Below, piece after piece: positions 23,449-35,689 of a DNA stretch of 64,000 nucleotides (its first letter is position 1; each line of letters starts with the position of its first letter). The stretch covers positions 73,832 to 137,831 of the forward strand of contig JTDE01000131.1 of NCBI GenBank assembly GCA_014338405.1. The letters are read 5' to 3'. The position numbers were made by a program, and so were the translations under genes. Below the pieces are notes generated by a model, which made no database searches, had not been told where the DNA came from, and worked only from the letters and a program-made list of their open reading frames with translations. The DNA comes from Paragonimus skrjabini miyazakii (lineage: Eukaryota; Platyhelminthes; Trematoda; Plagiorchiida; Troglotrematidae).

Positions 23449-26400
23449 TTGTGATCAGAATGTGCAAAATGTTACTTTCGCAAACATCACATGATTTTCA
23501 TCTCATTGTTTTATTCGAGCTCATATACGTCAATGAAATTAGTGGTATGCTTGAGTATTTTCGACTTTACTTTCATGTTTACAAAACAGATTGTAGACTA
23601 TATAAAGCTATAAGGGACGGAGAATTAATTATCCATCTAATCAGATAATCGTAATATTCGTATAGTTTTCGTACATTGTAGTTATGACAGTGAACTGTGC
23701 TCTACACTGTTTGTTGTATATCTTTACTTCTTTGATCTTTTACAATAATGCTTAATAGCTAAGCACAGAGAAAATTTAAATACTATTTCGTGTTAAATGA
23801 AATTGAAAATGTTGACTCCAAAAATGATGTAAACTGTTAACAACATACTAACCGTCTCTATTGTCTCATCGTTGATACTATATAATCAACCGTATCGCTT
23901 TGGAACCAAGTTCTCATTGGAATCATATTTGAGCACATAGTTCACAGCTAGGAAGATCCATCTTTTCAAGATAGGTTCGCGCTCCATGGCGTTTCTCCTA
24001 ACACAGACACAATCGTCCCGTATTAGGACATATCGCGCATTAAACACATCGGAGTTGTGCTTATTATTGACTACTAACTGAAAAAATGTCTGTCAAGAAA
24101 TGTCTAATTAAACCAATTCGTCACATACTCATTAACGTGGCTACTATTTGAGAGTTCTAGATCTGATCTAATTCCTAGCTGTTCAAAACTAACGGGTCTA
24201 TCCAGATTTCAGATAGCCACCTTTGGATACAAGGGTAAACGGCTGGTCTTAGTGATACACGCGAACAGAATATGGTAGCATAAACAACTTCGGAAAGGTT
24301 TATGCATATTCCACGGTTGGGATTTACTGAACGTCATCCTTTGGAAAACACTTCAGATAAAATGTATTCGCACAACTTATGTTCTCAAGGATGAATAATT
24401 ATCTGCATATCTTCAGTTCATAAGATTTTATCGGTCAGAAGGATAAGTATCTATCCTGTTACTAACCCGTGCTAGAAATAACACTTAACTGGACTACGTA
24501 TGGAAGTTAAGCAAAGAGTAACAACCACAAAAATATTTCTTTGATCGGTTTCGGGAGACCACTACCAATCAGTCACAGATAATTTTAGGAGCTTTGTAAA
24601 AAGAGCTTTCGCCGTGTGTTGCCCTTATCTAATTCCTAGAATTGCTGTTTGCTGTGGAACGTCTTCTTGATTGGTCGAACGAGAGAGCAAAAGCATGTGA
24701 CCGATATTACAGTGCTGCCACCTGAGCAACTGCGTCACACGGTGTTCATGTTCCCCGAAACAACGACATATCAAAAAAACCAACTAAAGTTAACAGACCT
24801 TTTAAAGCCGTTTCCAGTTTTGCGAAATCTTGTAAATTTACTGTGTTGTGGGATTTACGTGCAAATAAGTCGGGATCCAACTGCACACTTTATGTTTGAA
24901 CAGCAAGGTTCTGCTGTTTTTTTAGTGGTGCAGTTAACTAAAATTAGCTACTATTATCTTTAGTGGTGCCCAATCGGTGATCTCTAACCCACGATGCAAA
25001 TGTCACTGATATTTGAACTGTCTTAAACACACATGCGGTCAAAACTTTGAACTCTGACTAACCGATGTGAATTATCAAGCGAAAAAGCGGGTTTGTATTG
25101 TCATCTTAATATTTATTTGGGTATAACACGTCGGTTACCGAAATATTCACCAGTGTGGGGCAGATGAGGTGCTGCAGTGGTTTTCTTAAACGTGTTGTTG
25201 CGAACATTTACAAGCTTGAATCATTAACAGACAAGGTAAATTGTAGTCTTAGGTTCACGCAGATCACTTACTCGCATGTGAATTTATGAAAAAAGAAAGC
25301 ACCCAATATCAGGTGACATCACGAAGTTGACTCGGGTCTGTTGTTGCATTGCTGTACAATAGTTGTGTTTATCACCTCAAAAATTGTGACGGAAAAACTA
25401 GATTTCGTTGTCATTTCTTAATGCCCACTAACCTAACTAGTGCGGCTAAATGTGTCAAGCTGCCCGTAATATGAATGAATTGAGAAAGAAATGCTACAAG
25501 CTTGTGTAAAAATCACATAATTAGTTGCTTCTTTGCATGTTTTTCAGTTTCTACTAGAGATACACATGTAACCAGATAATGTGGACAAATGTGATGATTT
25601 AATCCCATGAGGTCAATTACACTGAACTACTCGTCACATTTACAATTTGAGACAAATTTTATTAGTGTAACACCTGGACTACAGAATTCTCAACGCAGTG
25701 GTCTGGTAATGAAGTCTTTAAGATAAAGTGTACAGGCTCCCAGTACAGCTTTGTGACATAACTGATAGAGAACATGCCACGTAAGCATACGCAGATTATG
25801 TCGCTTTTTTGAACCTAATCGAAGCCCGGAGTTTTCACAAATGGATCTCGCTCAAATTACTAAGTATTTCTTACCGCTTACCAATAATGTACTCACTTAA
25901 GCAAACCATCATCACAAGCGCACAGGAAAGAGTAGATGTTAGACAAAACCGTATGAAGTGCCCGCCAGATATCTGCACTCTCGGAGACGTTTGGAAACTG
26001 GTGCTTGTATTATACATCCCAATTTTTATACTTGAACAAACCAATATTATAGAAGTCAGGTGCAATTGGATGACAGTGTACATAGGTACTTTGCTGTTGG
26101 GCATATTGTGGGTGAATAGCAGATTCTTGTCTTCCACAAGTGATTGCAAATAAGTAGCATGGAGTTCAACTCACATATCCCGCATATGTACTGTAGGAAA
26201 CGTTTAAAAATGTCCTATCTCTTCTTTAAAATGTTTGCCCACCCAAGTTAAGTTTTATTGAAAACTTTACTACGCAGACTAGGTAATATTCATTCTCTCC
26301 AGCAAACAATACAGTGTTAGATTACATTAAGCAAAGGAGCATTGCATATGGGCTAGCTGATTCTGATCAAACATAACCGGTATGCAGTCACAGCTGGCGA

Positions 26401-27404
26401 TTTACTGCATCTTCACATGTGCATTGGCTGAATATCCAGTTGGCCAGAGTGAATAAAGCATCTTGTAATGATTACTCGGTTCTCATACTGACTGGCTGTG
26501 AGACCTTCACTGAATTTAGCCAGTCAACACTTCACTGGACTCAACACTGCCTTACTTAGTTCTGTACGATGACTAACGATAACCAACATTTGGCGATCAA
26601 TGCCGGTTAATGAGTCACGATTTCACCAGGTATATTTGATGGGAGAGTATAAGTACGGATTTTCATGGAAAGGCGATTCAGTGATCAAATGAGCATGCTC
26701 TTAATGATGAATGAATCCATGCATGGATGGTTATCTTGTCCAATGAAAAGAACTTGCATTTTCTGAACCCAACATCAAAGATTTGTTTGGTAAAAGCCTT
26801 ACTCGAATTTCATTTTCTATTAGTAATGTAAGTCAAAAAGAACCATGTGATTCAAGACGACATTGTTCTACAGACCGATATACGGCAGTTTAAAGCATTT
26901 TACAGTTAAAACACTGTCCTCTCCATAGCGAGTTGCTGCTGAGTGCGTTTACCTTTATTCGCACATCAATATAAAGCGCCGATGATATAAAGTTCAATTC
27001 CGCCAACGAGGAACATAGTAAGCAAGTTATACAAAAGCTTACTACTCGAGGAAGGTATACTATCTATAGTAAAGTTCAGTTAGGCGATCAATACAGGGAA
27101 GCAAGTGCACCTGCGTAGACTAACAACAGGTTAAGAAACAAAATCATTTTATGTCAGATCCGAGCCCGGTCACCAATGCTGACTGACACAGAATTTTTGT
27201 TTTGTCAAACTGTGTCAACTGTTCATCTATGTTCACTGGCGACCGACATGGCAGAATCGGACTGCCCATTTCATATCTTCTCAAAATTCGGTTGCTTAGG
27301 TGTCCAGACTGCGATGAGCCGATCAGGCCCTATCATGTGAGTTCCGAGAGTGAAACTTGACGGTAGAGCATTTACAGTTGTAAACCCCGTTTCCCGTTTG
27401 ATGC
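23449..27404. other. No recognised gene
   Basis: About 4 kb with small open frames (for example 24649-24963 and 25809-26153, plus strand) that show no domain, repeat homology or splice signals I trust. Confidence 0.35.
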
Positions 27405-27414
27405 CTAATGTTTG

Positions 27415-27980
27415 GAGCTTACTTGAAAGAACCACTTCTAACACGCACCCGTAATATACAGTATATTTTCAGTGGTGACATCTATAGATAAACTCACGAA
27501 GTGGCAATGGTGTCCTCATTAGAACCACGGTCGGTGGACACTTTTATGGGCAATTTTAAACGAACAGTGCTCAACATTATTATGGATCGAATGGTTTTCT
27601 ACAGGCGTTATGCTGATGACATATTCGCTATCCGAGACTCATCTTTCAACGAGGCTGATATTTTAAAGAACTCCAGCTGTGCACATCCGCTGATAAGTTT
27701 CACCTCAGAACTGGAGCCGGATGAGTCTTTCCAATTTCTGGACCTCTCTCTGAGAAGGAGTGACGAAAGTTCCAAACGCTGCGTTTATCGTAAGATTACT
27801 TGGTCAGGCCAGTACAGCAAATCTGACAGTTTTACTAACTTAAAATTCAAACAAAACCTGGTCAAATGTTTGGCAGACAAAGCCATAAAAATCTGGTCAG
27901 CAGATACTTTGGAACATGAATTACAGTTTTTAACCCGTGCACTACGAGAAAATGGCTACCAGGCATATGAAAGCAGCTGA
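27415..27980 (+). pseudogene. Penelope-like reverse transcriptase, C-terminal half
   Basis: The frame from 27501 reads AMVSSLEPRSVDTFMGNF (usual AMGSPLGPLLAdvFMgnlE, motif B), then FYRRYADDIF at 27600-27629 (catalytic motif C with both Asp residues kept), FQFLDLSLRR (motif D/E region, usual SFLDvxlxR), and the thumb with WSGQYSKSDSF, KQNLVKCLADKA and LTRALRENGY (usual GqYtxfxSf, rnLVxxLxxRa, ltxxLxxNGY). Upstream, 27415-27500 in the same family pattern contains one stop (TAG at 27487). This enzyme would copy element RNA at the target site. YADD is intact, but the protein is truncated at the start. Confidence 0.85.
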
Positions 27981-27999
27981 AGCACTAGTTAAGATTCAA

Positions 28000-28489
28000 G
28001 GGGTAGACAGAAAGTCCATCTTGATGCGGTTGCCATACAAAGGAGATGCGTTGACTGAATCGCCGACCTGTCCGTTTACTAGTTCTCTTATGAGAACATT
28101 CAGTGCAAATAGACCGATTACTTCATTTACCAATTCACCGCTGACTTCTCTAAATCTGAAGGATAAAGTGCTGGTCCACAAGTTATCTCTGGTGATTTAC
28201 TCGCTCCTTTGCGATTGTTCAGCAAACTGCATGGGCAGTACGACTCGACGTTTGTCTTGAGAGATCAGAGGACATAACTTTGCATAGATCGGGAATGAGT
28301 GAAAGAAAATCAGTCACGAAAGCCATTGCAGGTTGCCCGACTAACAGTGATCACCTGGTCAGCATAGATCGATCGTTCACCCTTACATATAGGGTTCCAT
28401 CGAATCGGACAAAACTGGTTCGCCGGCGAATGTTGACCACTGCCAAGGCCATTGCCATTCGATTACGCAAATCAGCCTTGTGTGAGTAG
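28000..28489 (+). pseudogene. Penelope-like linker and GIY-YIG endonuclease, frameshifted
   Basis: After a frame change the linker reads RKSILMRLPYKGDAL (usual kpvflxLPFKGD) and LKDKVLVHKLSLVIY. The Cys pair CDC at about 28210 is followed by NCMGSTTRRLS, where the family has YIGrTTRRLs, so the YIG half of the GIY-YIG motif has become CMG. After a stop and a second frame change (28280 on), the end of the domain reads SDHLVSIDRSFTLTYRVPSN and then TTAKAIAIRLRKSALC (usual tGHqvdxxxsFxxiyrvpxN and AEAxAIrxxxPxLC). The endonuclease would nick target DNA to prime reverse transcription. This copy cannot encode it. Confidence 0.8.
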
Positions 28490-28530
28490 AAAACTTCGTT
28501 CAATTGCTCTAGCTGCCTTGGGCGTTTGCT

Positions 28531-29389
28531 GACTCACCTGATAGATATGTAAGCCGTTAACATTCAACTGGCGTTCCGAAACACAAAAGTGAGACAGTGT
28601 GAGTTTTGATCAATACCAAGCTTCGCATGTGACCGTTTCCAGCGTTACTTTCTTTTGTAACTGTAACAGCTTGATGTGATTTTATCGAAAAAACGTTCCT
28701 TATGCTTCGTGTCCATTATTAGTGTTGTATATTGTTCACGATGTCACCGTAGTTAGTTGTGAATCGCTTTGACATCTAAGACAACACGGTGTAAAGTTTG
28801 AGCACGAAATTTGCTCAGATCACTGGAGTAAGTTACTCAGGGAAAGCGGACTAGAATTTGAGGCAGTTTTGAACCACAACGATTCTTATGTGAGCACGCG
28901 AATACAACCGCGACAAAAGTGGTAATCATAACTAAACCTACGACAAATGGAGAAAGTTATTTGTTTCTCACCACACTAACTTGCTTACGGTTGATCAACG
29001 AAACCCGTCGTCACTTTAACTCTGTGTTATATTTCAGACACCGAATTGCTACACTTTCTGATGTGAGATTCGGAGAAATTGTTAAGGATAAAGATTTCAT
29101 GCTACACTGTCTATTCACTCTGTACCCAATTGTCGGTACACGTTCTTTACGATTAAAGAACCAACAAACATCCATAAACTACAAGAGCATAAATCATAAG
29201 TTTATGTTCCGTCCTTTGTATGGTTGTTTGTATTACACCAGGTATCTAGTAGGTTCACTTAAACTTCGCCTACTCGAAGTGCCTGCAACGATCATAACTC
29301 GCCTCCGTTTACAGCTGAAGATTACTGAAATATAGTAATGAACATAATTGTAAACTTAGGTTATGCTACCAATCTCTTTCACATATTGT
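28531..29389. other. No gene; may include the 3' LTR of the gypsy element to the right
   Basis: Reading the minus strand, the gypsy element at 29.4-30.5 kb ends in a purine run (CTGGGGGGA, about 29400-29392), a possible polypurine tract. The 3' LTR would therefore start near 29385 and extend leftward. No second LTR exists to confirm it. The 138-codon plus-strand frame at 28919-29335 lies inside this area and has no recognisable domain. Confidence 0.3.
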
Positions 29390-30530
29390 CCCCCCAGGAG
29401 ATCAATGTTAAGAACTCTGGGGAAGAAGTTCGACTGTTTTTAAAACTCAGATCCAGTTGGAAAAGTTGTGCAATAGGCTGGAAAAGTGATGCGTCACGTC
29501 ATTAGAAAATGCAGATTAGTTACGCAACAAAGTGGTAAATATCTCATGTCGGTTTGTAGCCTCCTGCACTGCATCGTTTTGAACGAAAACGTATTCACGT
29601 GATTAACTCCGAAGAGATAAACGGTAATCGAGTGTGGTATAGTACATCAAGAGGCTTGATATTGCTTATGTTCTGCTTGAGACGTTCAGTATGGCTTGAG
29701 GGCTTGGTGAAGTCAGCTGTTTCAGATTGGAAAATGAAGTGACTTGGTAAGCACAAAGTTTTACGAACACAATTTCGACAGGTGAATGGCAGACATCCTA
29801 CTTGATGGCTGAACGAATTCCCAGAAGAGCAGTGGCTAATTGGGTCCTCGTGAGTCTTCAGAACAGCATTACATTTACAGTTAAACCGTTCGATAAGGGC
29901 CATTGACACAGAGGATTAACAGTTGTCCTGTAATATTATGTACCAATGAGATTTATGAGAGCGTATGGAAGTGATAATTAAAACGCTTTTTGTATGTGTT
30001 GTCGTAACTGCTGAGATACCAGATACAGATATCCATTGTTCTAAAAGTGCGCGGGCGGTATTAGTGTTTGTGAGGTTGATAAACACAGTGTGTCCAGAAA
30101 AGGAAACATTATCAACCAGGTGAACGAGAGTGAGAATCGCACAGTTTAGACGATGCGTGCGACTCATTAGATTACAAATTGGCTCGCGGTTCCCGTAGAT
30201 GTCAGTCCAAATGATCTTGAACGTTGGTATTCGAATGCATGCGTAGGTGAGATAGACAGAGTGAAGGGTCGGGCTGACAGATACGGGGGAGATGAATGAG
30301 AATAAGCAGCCAGACTTGGCAAGCGGCAATGAACAGTCACATATCCAATCATTATCTTCCTCTGATCCAAGTAACCAGCTCATATAAAATTGCGGTGACG
30401 AGCGTACTGGTAGAATGCATCAAAGTGGCTAATGGACATGATGACACCAAAAACTGGCAGCTCAGCGGTCAAGCTGGAACCCTCCGTCGTCGATTGCTGA
30501 ATCCCTTTTGGATATAGGTACTTTGGTTGA
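29390..30530 (-). pseudogene. Integrase region of a second, distinct Ty3/gypsy lineage
   Basis: The minus strand encodes an integrase in two long open frames (29916-30383 and 29595-29909). The zinc-binding part has DWICDCSLPLAKSG (usual dWxrxClpCQxaKsgrH). The core reads FKIIWTDIYG, VDNVSFSGHTVFINLTNTN, then ARALLEQWISVSGISAVTTT (usual rFdhiHvDivGPlPp, VDRFTRWPEAxPlxdxxA, ARalxxhWIxrFGxPxxvttDRG). The C-terminal part reads IERFNCKCNAVLKTHEDP, CRNCVRKTLCLP, and SETADFTKPSSHTERLKQNI with LPFISSELIT (usual ERFHRQLKAALkxhxDp, AELVYGTtLRLPgeFf, RPFIssdL). Frame changes and lost catalytic residues make it dead. This C-terminal type (ERFHRQLKAAL...) differs from that of the element at 0.6-4.6 kb. 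RT and gag were not found upstream. Confidence 0.85.
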
Positions 30531-32579
30531 CCCACTTGCATTGTTCGTTGTGTTGTTAATCAATCGGAAACCGAGTCTGTTAGTTTAGGCTGTGCTAACC
30601 AAACAGCCTCAACCACTTGTTTTCGCACGAATGGTGATGCAGTAGTCAGTATGTTTGCAACGGAGTAGACCTTCACTTTGATAGTGTACATCATACTTAC
30701 TTGCTGTCCTTATTGCCCTGCATGCTTTACAAACAGTGTGGTCTTATTTGTGTGGCTGGTGAGAATAGATAACTGAATTCCGAAACGCGGCCGTGGTAGA
30801 GACATGGGTTACTGACACACTCTGACAACAGCATGACTGGCCTAGTATATGAAGTCGAAAGGAGATGATCCAACGGTCCGCGGGATTGTAACAGATGTGT
30901 AGTGTTCAATTTATATGCAAACGAAATGTTGACATCTCGCAGTACTGTTCTTTTTGCCGTGTTGATGAACTGGAACATACTGTGTTTTACGCAGCAATCA
31001 ACCACTCTGTACGGAATCAGTCCAGAGTTGTTTTTAATATATAAACCACGGGGTTTCGGAAAACAGGTTTGCAACATACCAAACAAATGTGCGTAAGTCC
31101 ATGCCAAAATCAGTCTTGCGTTTCCACAATGTGGTCTTGACTCCAATAAGTCATACGTTGCACCATGGTTTATCAGTGATAAAACCATGTAACAAATGTA
31201 CTTACTACCATGTTTTGTTCATTTTTATTCCCAGTGCCAGAACCCGTCCCTCGGAACAGACTGAGAATAAAACTTGTCTGGATCCGCGAGAATTTCTCCC
31301 CATACATTTGAATCCTAAGTGTGACCCTGGTTCATTTAATCTTTCCTTGGCGTTGAAATATAGTCATATTTCCTAAGTCGCTAGATCGCATTCAGACGCT
31401 GTTCTCACTGTGCAATTTTGGTGTAATATGGCTCTTTAGAAACCGAGATACCAGCAGTCATTCTGAAAGGATTTATGGGTTATTCCATGCAGATATTTAC
31501 ACATGAATTCAAGCTGTACATCTGTTGACCCTGTAGTTAAATGCCCTGAGGGTACCCGATAATTTATTCCGTCCAAGTGAGTTTCAGAGGTAGCCGTAAA
31601 AAATACTGAGAACATGTATGCGTAAGTTCTTCAGAAACAGCAATCACCTGGATTGCGTCCGAAACGTTTATGCATTTTGAGATAACCGCTATTTGAACTA
31701 TTTCAAGTTGATCCTTAGTAAAAGCTCACCTGTTTCAATGTCAACTTAGTAGAACTGATGAAAATATATCGTGCTCACGATACCAATCTGTTAATGTTTA
31801 CGTCATTTTATACCCACGATCGGTATTAACAGGAACGGTTGTAAAAAATAACTACAATAATGGAAAAACTTATGCACATAAAAAATAAGCCTAAAAGAAT
31901 CCTGTTTCTATTGGAACAGATTGGTAAATTCCCTCCATTTATCCCGTGGATCAACGCAGTGAAATTCACTACGCTAATATTGGAAAATTTTACACAGAAT
32001 CAATTTGGGCATAGAATCAGAGGCTAGGGAACTCTGCTCTCTCAACGGAAGTTTGTTCCCTATTTGTGTGAAGTGGGATTAATCACGCTCCATGTACACT
32101 GCTGATGCACACTCCATCGTTCCGCTTACCTCCAGCTCAACGTTTATATAATGATAAAAACAGATATTTTAAGTTTGAAAAATTTGTATTTATCTTTGAG
32201 TGTGTGATGAAAAACTTTAACTAAAAAGGTTTTTCACAAACACTATACACATACGCCGTGAATGAATAGAGTTTCATTAAACACTTTCCAAATTGCATTT
32301 TTAATTCCCAGTCTCCGATTCGATCAATACGACAAGAAGAGTCAAGTAAGTAAGTATTACATATATATTCTGAACACGTGCAAACACGTAACTAGTTTAC
32401 AGTATGTCGACAGAGAATAAGATATAGGTTCTGAATGAAAGAACTACAATTGCGGACAGGAACGGAGTTGATCGCCTTGCAAGTCGGTGGTGGTCGCTTT
32501 CTCTCCGTGCTGTAATCCGTGTTGAGTGAGAAAAAGCCGTTGTGAAGCACCTCTCGTTTCGCATAGAACAAAGTTTTAC

Positions 32580-32613
<34 letters not shown>

Positions 32614-34189
32614 GGAAACAGACATCTGTTTGTCGACTTTAACTTAAGTGCTAGAATGAGTTGCTTGTCTCCATTCATTTGGAGGCATCATTAATCCTAC
32701 CCGATCCCAAGAATACGCGTCATTTACGACTTTCAACAAGTATGAAAAAGAATATCATATTATTATTCGAAAAACGATCATTAATCTGTCTTCGGGTACG
32801 CAGAATCGCAAAAAATTTGACGGACTTCCACTGTGTATGTGATTCAGTTACCAAACCATTTGCCTTGCGAAACAGTTCGTGTATTCGCCAACTTCAAAAC
32901 GTTTTTTAAACCGTACTTACTAATGAGCTGAGGTTAATTAGCCGGTGAACAGGTCGATCCACGCGATGAAGTGTTGCACTTGCCTATACCGCATCGAAAT
33001 AGAATTGATCACATAGGGTTTTACGGATGAGTTCGTATTTTCATGGTCCTCATTAATAAAAACGAATTATTTCGCTGTTGAGTCCCATAATAGTGTTGTG
33101 AGTACCTTTGGGTTTAATATCTCAAATTTCAAGCATTTCATCTGCACGTTTTGCTCAATGCAGCAGAACATATCTTGTGCGTTTGTCGAAATTTGAAACA
33201 TACAAATTTCCAATAGTAGTAATCAGTATTTTGCGGCATCTTTGGTTTTACTGCAATGCTTACAGGCAACATTCGTCAAATTTGCTGCCAAATAACTCTG
33301 ATTCATTTCGGGATCTGACCGTACTAATAGTTCAGTTTGGAAGGCTGAAAGAGTCTTTCGGTGATTCTTGATTATATTTTTGCACTGATTGTTAAAAGTT
33401 TTCATGACCTTCATAATTGTGTTATCAGCAACTGGTTAGTAACATATATATCCAACTATTTGGAAAGTTATATGTTTGACGGTTGGCAGAGAGACCTTGT
33501 GAAGTTACTTATACTCGCCTTTTCATTTGATTCCCATTTGAAATAAAATGCCATATAGTTGAATTAGTAAACGTCCGATAGACCATATGGTGCCAAGAAT
33601 ATCCCCAGAAATTCCCTATCGTACCGTCAAATTTCATGTGAATACTTAGTAATCTTGTTCATATTCGGTCTGTTCAGCGTCTGTTAATCTGACTGGAGAT
33701 TTCTACTGAATTAACCTGTCAACCTAACATTTTTAAAGGGATTTATAACGATTTCGGTAGAAACTGCTGATAAACGCCTTACGCTGCAGACAGAGTAGGA
33801 TATCCACTGCACTGATTTTCAACTTGTGCACAGTTTTCTAGACCAAGGGCTCCCTATATCACGTCAAGTGAACATTTTTACTGACTTTTGTAGAGTACAC
33901 ATCACCATCGATATAATAAAAAATGGCACATATTTAAACTTTTTTGAGAATCGGCAAGTAATTTGCAATACTTTGTTTAGATTGATTGACTGTGTTGTGA
34001 ATATTCTTACTGGAAAAACAGCCCGTAAATAAAGAAATACTGAATCTTCACAGTGCTTCAGAAGTGACATTCATACAGCTTCTGAAATGCAGAACGTCAA
34101 TAACCTGGGCCCGCTAGGAATTCCTTTCTAGAAATGGATTCAGGGTCTATTAATTGGAATAATTATGTAAGAGTTGATAATGTGAAATA
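30531..34189. other. No recognised gene; contains a TA microsatellite
   Basis: A 153-codon minus-strand frame (30727-31188) sits where RNase H or RT of the neighbouring gypsy element might be, but I cannot match it to those domains. The remaining open frames are short and unremarkable. Confidence 0.3.
32581..32612. repeat. (TA)16 microsatellite
   Basis: Sixteen uninterrupted TA units. The Tyr-Ile runs in nearby minus-strand frames are translations of this repeat and not protein features. Confidence 0.97.
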
Positions 34190-34445
34190 CGAGCCGACGG
34201 TCTTTACTCTGAATGCCCGTAACACTTGCGGACAAGCTCTGGGCAACATGAAGACACTAGGGGACAGCGTACTTCCGACGTTGGGGTTCCAATAACACTC
34301 TCGTAAAAGGAAGCAACACAGACGATTGTGAGCAAAAGACCCAATAAGTCATGGACATGACACAAACGGAAACTAAAACGGCACCAGCAACACTGCAGCA
34401 AGCTCTGTTTCACAGCTCAAATTTAATTTGTCCGCGCCTGCTGGT
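34190..34445. repeat. Unclassified dispersed repeat, copy 2
   Basis: This is homologous to 9385-9645 over its whole length in the same orientation. Both copies lose similarity at about the same points, so about 260 bp may be the true unit or the shared remnant of a larger element. The 69-codon minus-strand frame over it is not conserved in copy 1, which argues against coding. Confidence 0.7.
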
Positions 34446-35689
34446 TACACGTTACAGTGGTAGGAGACAACACAGTCTCGTGCATTAACAAAATCAAATG
34501 AAACAGGCAAACAATCCAAAAAGCAGGAGCTAGCTAGATGTACTTGAACTGTGTGTATTGTAGCAGAGACACAGAACATGTTGTGTAACGTGAAAAATGG
34601 AGTGAAATGATCTGGGTTGCTTCTTCTTGCTTGTTTAATTCTTCAGCTGCGCATGTGAAAATAAATGGTAGAACTATGGTTTGTAAATGGAAAACTGGTC
34701 GACGTGACTAATAGTGAATAAGAAATGCGATAAATTTGGAAAATGCCAATATAAAAAAACTATTCGGCTACTATATTATAACAGTCCTTTTATAATTTAT
34801 AGTCTGGGCTAGTTTCAGGATTCTCGTCAGATTATTGAGTTACATAAGTTCAGTTTGACTGAAGAAGACAGTAGGCTGATATTACTATTTATATCCGGAC
34901 AAATTTCGCTTGTATCTTCACGAGTACATACTACAGACCATTTATACATCAGTGAGAGAACGAACAAGAAATCAGAGAATGTCAATTGTCAGGGTGCACA
35001 ATCATTGTCACTACCAAGGTAGCGACAACCCTAGAAACAGTTGTTTCTGAACAGACAACACGCGTTTGAACTTTCGGATTGCAACAGCTTCAGCATAGCG
35101 CAATGTTCACCTGTCAGCCAAATCCAACTTTATTTATGAATATCGATGTAGAATGCAGTTCCAAGACTATGCACCCTTAGTTTGGCTCAGATAATCTTGG
35201 ATCGACCAATCGAACCGGATAGCACAAACACAAACTTCTTCATCGTGGTGTGTATGCTTGGTTCGGCGCGACGCGTTCTGCGCTGTCCGGAAATCATACT
35301 AGTCACTTCGAAATCAGTTGTCGGGTCAGTCAGTGGAGCAAATAATTCTTCTGATCCTGGCACTATTATTAAGGGCACCATTTTGCTGGTACTTGCTACG
35401 GGGAATCGGGAGGTTGTGTGCCGACTGATGTCAACTGCAGTATTCAGCACTCCCATTGGCTTGATCGCGATGCAAATATATTGCAAAGTTTGTTGCAACG
35501 TCGCAAGAAGTAAAAAAGCAGGAGTGAATTTAGGATACAAAACACTGGTCCAATGCAATGTAAATCTTTCCCAAGTACACCAGTATACATGTATCGGTTG
35601 TTGTAACGTACACAATGCCCCTGTTGGTTAATGCTTTATAATAAAGGATTCGGTGGATATATGTTGAACGTCAGTCGCAATTGATCGCT
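34446..35689. other. No named gene; 450-bp segment open on both strands
   Basis: From 35182 to 35631 the plus strand is open for 149 codons and the minus strand for 142 codons (35187-35615). The segment is less AT-rich than its surroundings. Neither translation shows a domain I recognise. It may be a host exon or part of the 5' flank of the LINE that begins just to the right. Confidence 0.3.

Larger units (their letters stand above)
27405..28530 (+). mobile_element. Penelope-like element, 5'-truncated and broken
   Basis: The plus strand holds the second half of a Penelope-like element: RT palm and thumb, linker, then GIY-YIG endonuclease. This is the defining domain order of the endonuclease-bearing Penelope group. 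The RT N-terminal half is missing, with the first recognisable part at about 27415 (LKEPLLTRTRNIQYIF). It has at least two frame breaks (about 27970 and 28260) and stop codons. It ends soon after the endonuclease C-terminus at about 28500. The 5' truncation is usual for these elements. Confidence 0.85.

Noticed and set aside
30727..30830. EGF-like pattern ECVSNPCLYHGR at the end of a minus-strand frame
   Set aside because: Only two of six cysteines are spaced correctly and the next expected Cys is absent. There is no splice support, and the frame is beside a decayed gypsy element.
32392..32678. Minus-strand ORFs with Tyr-Ile runs
   Set aside because: They are translations of the (TA)16 microsatellite and have no other protein feature.
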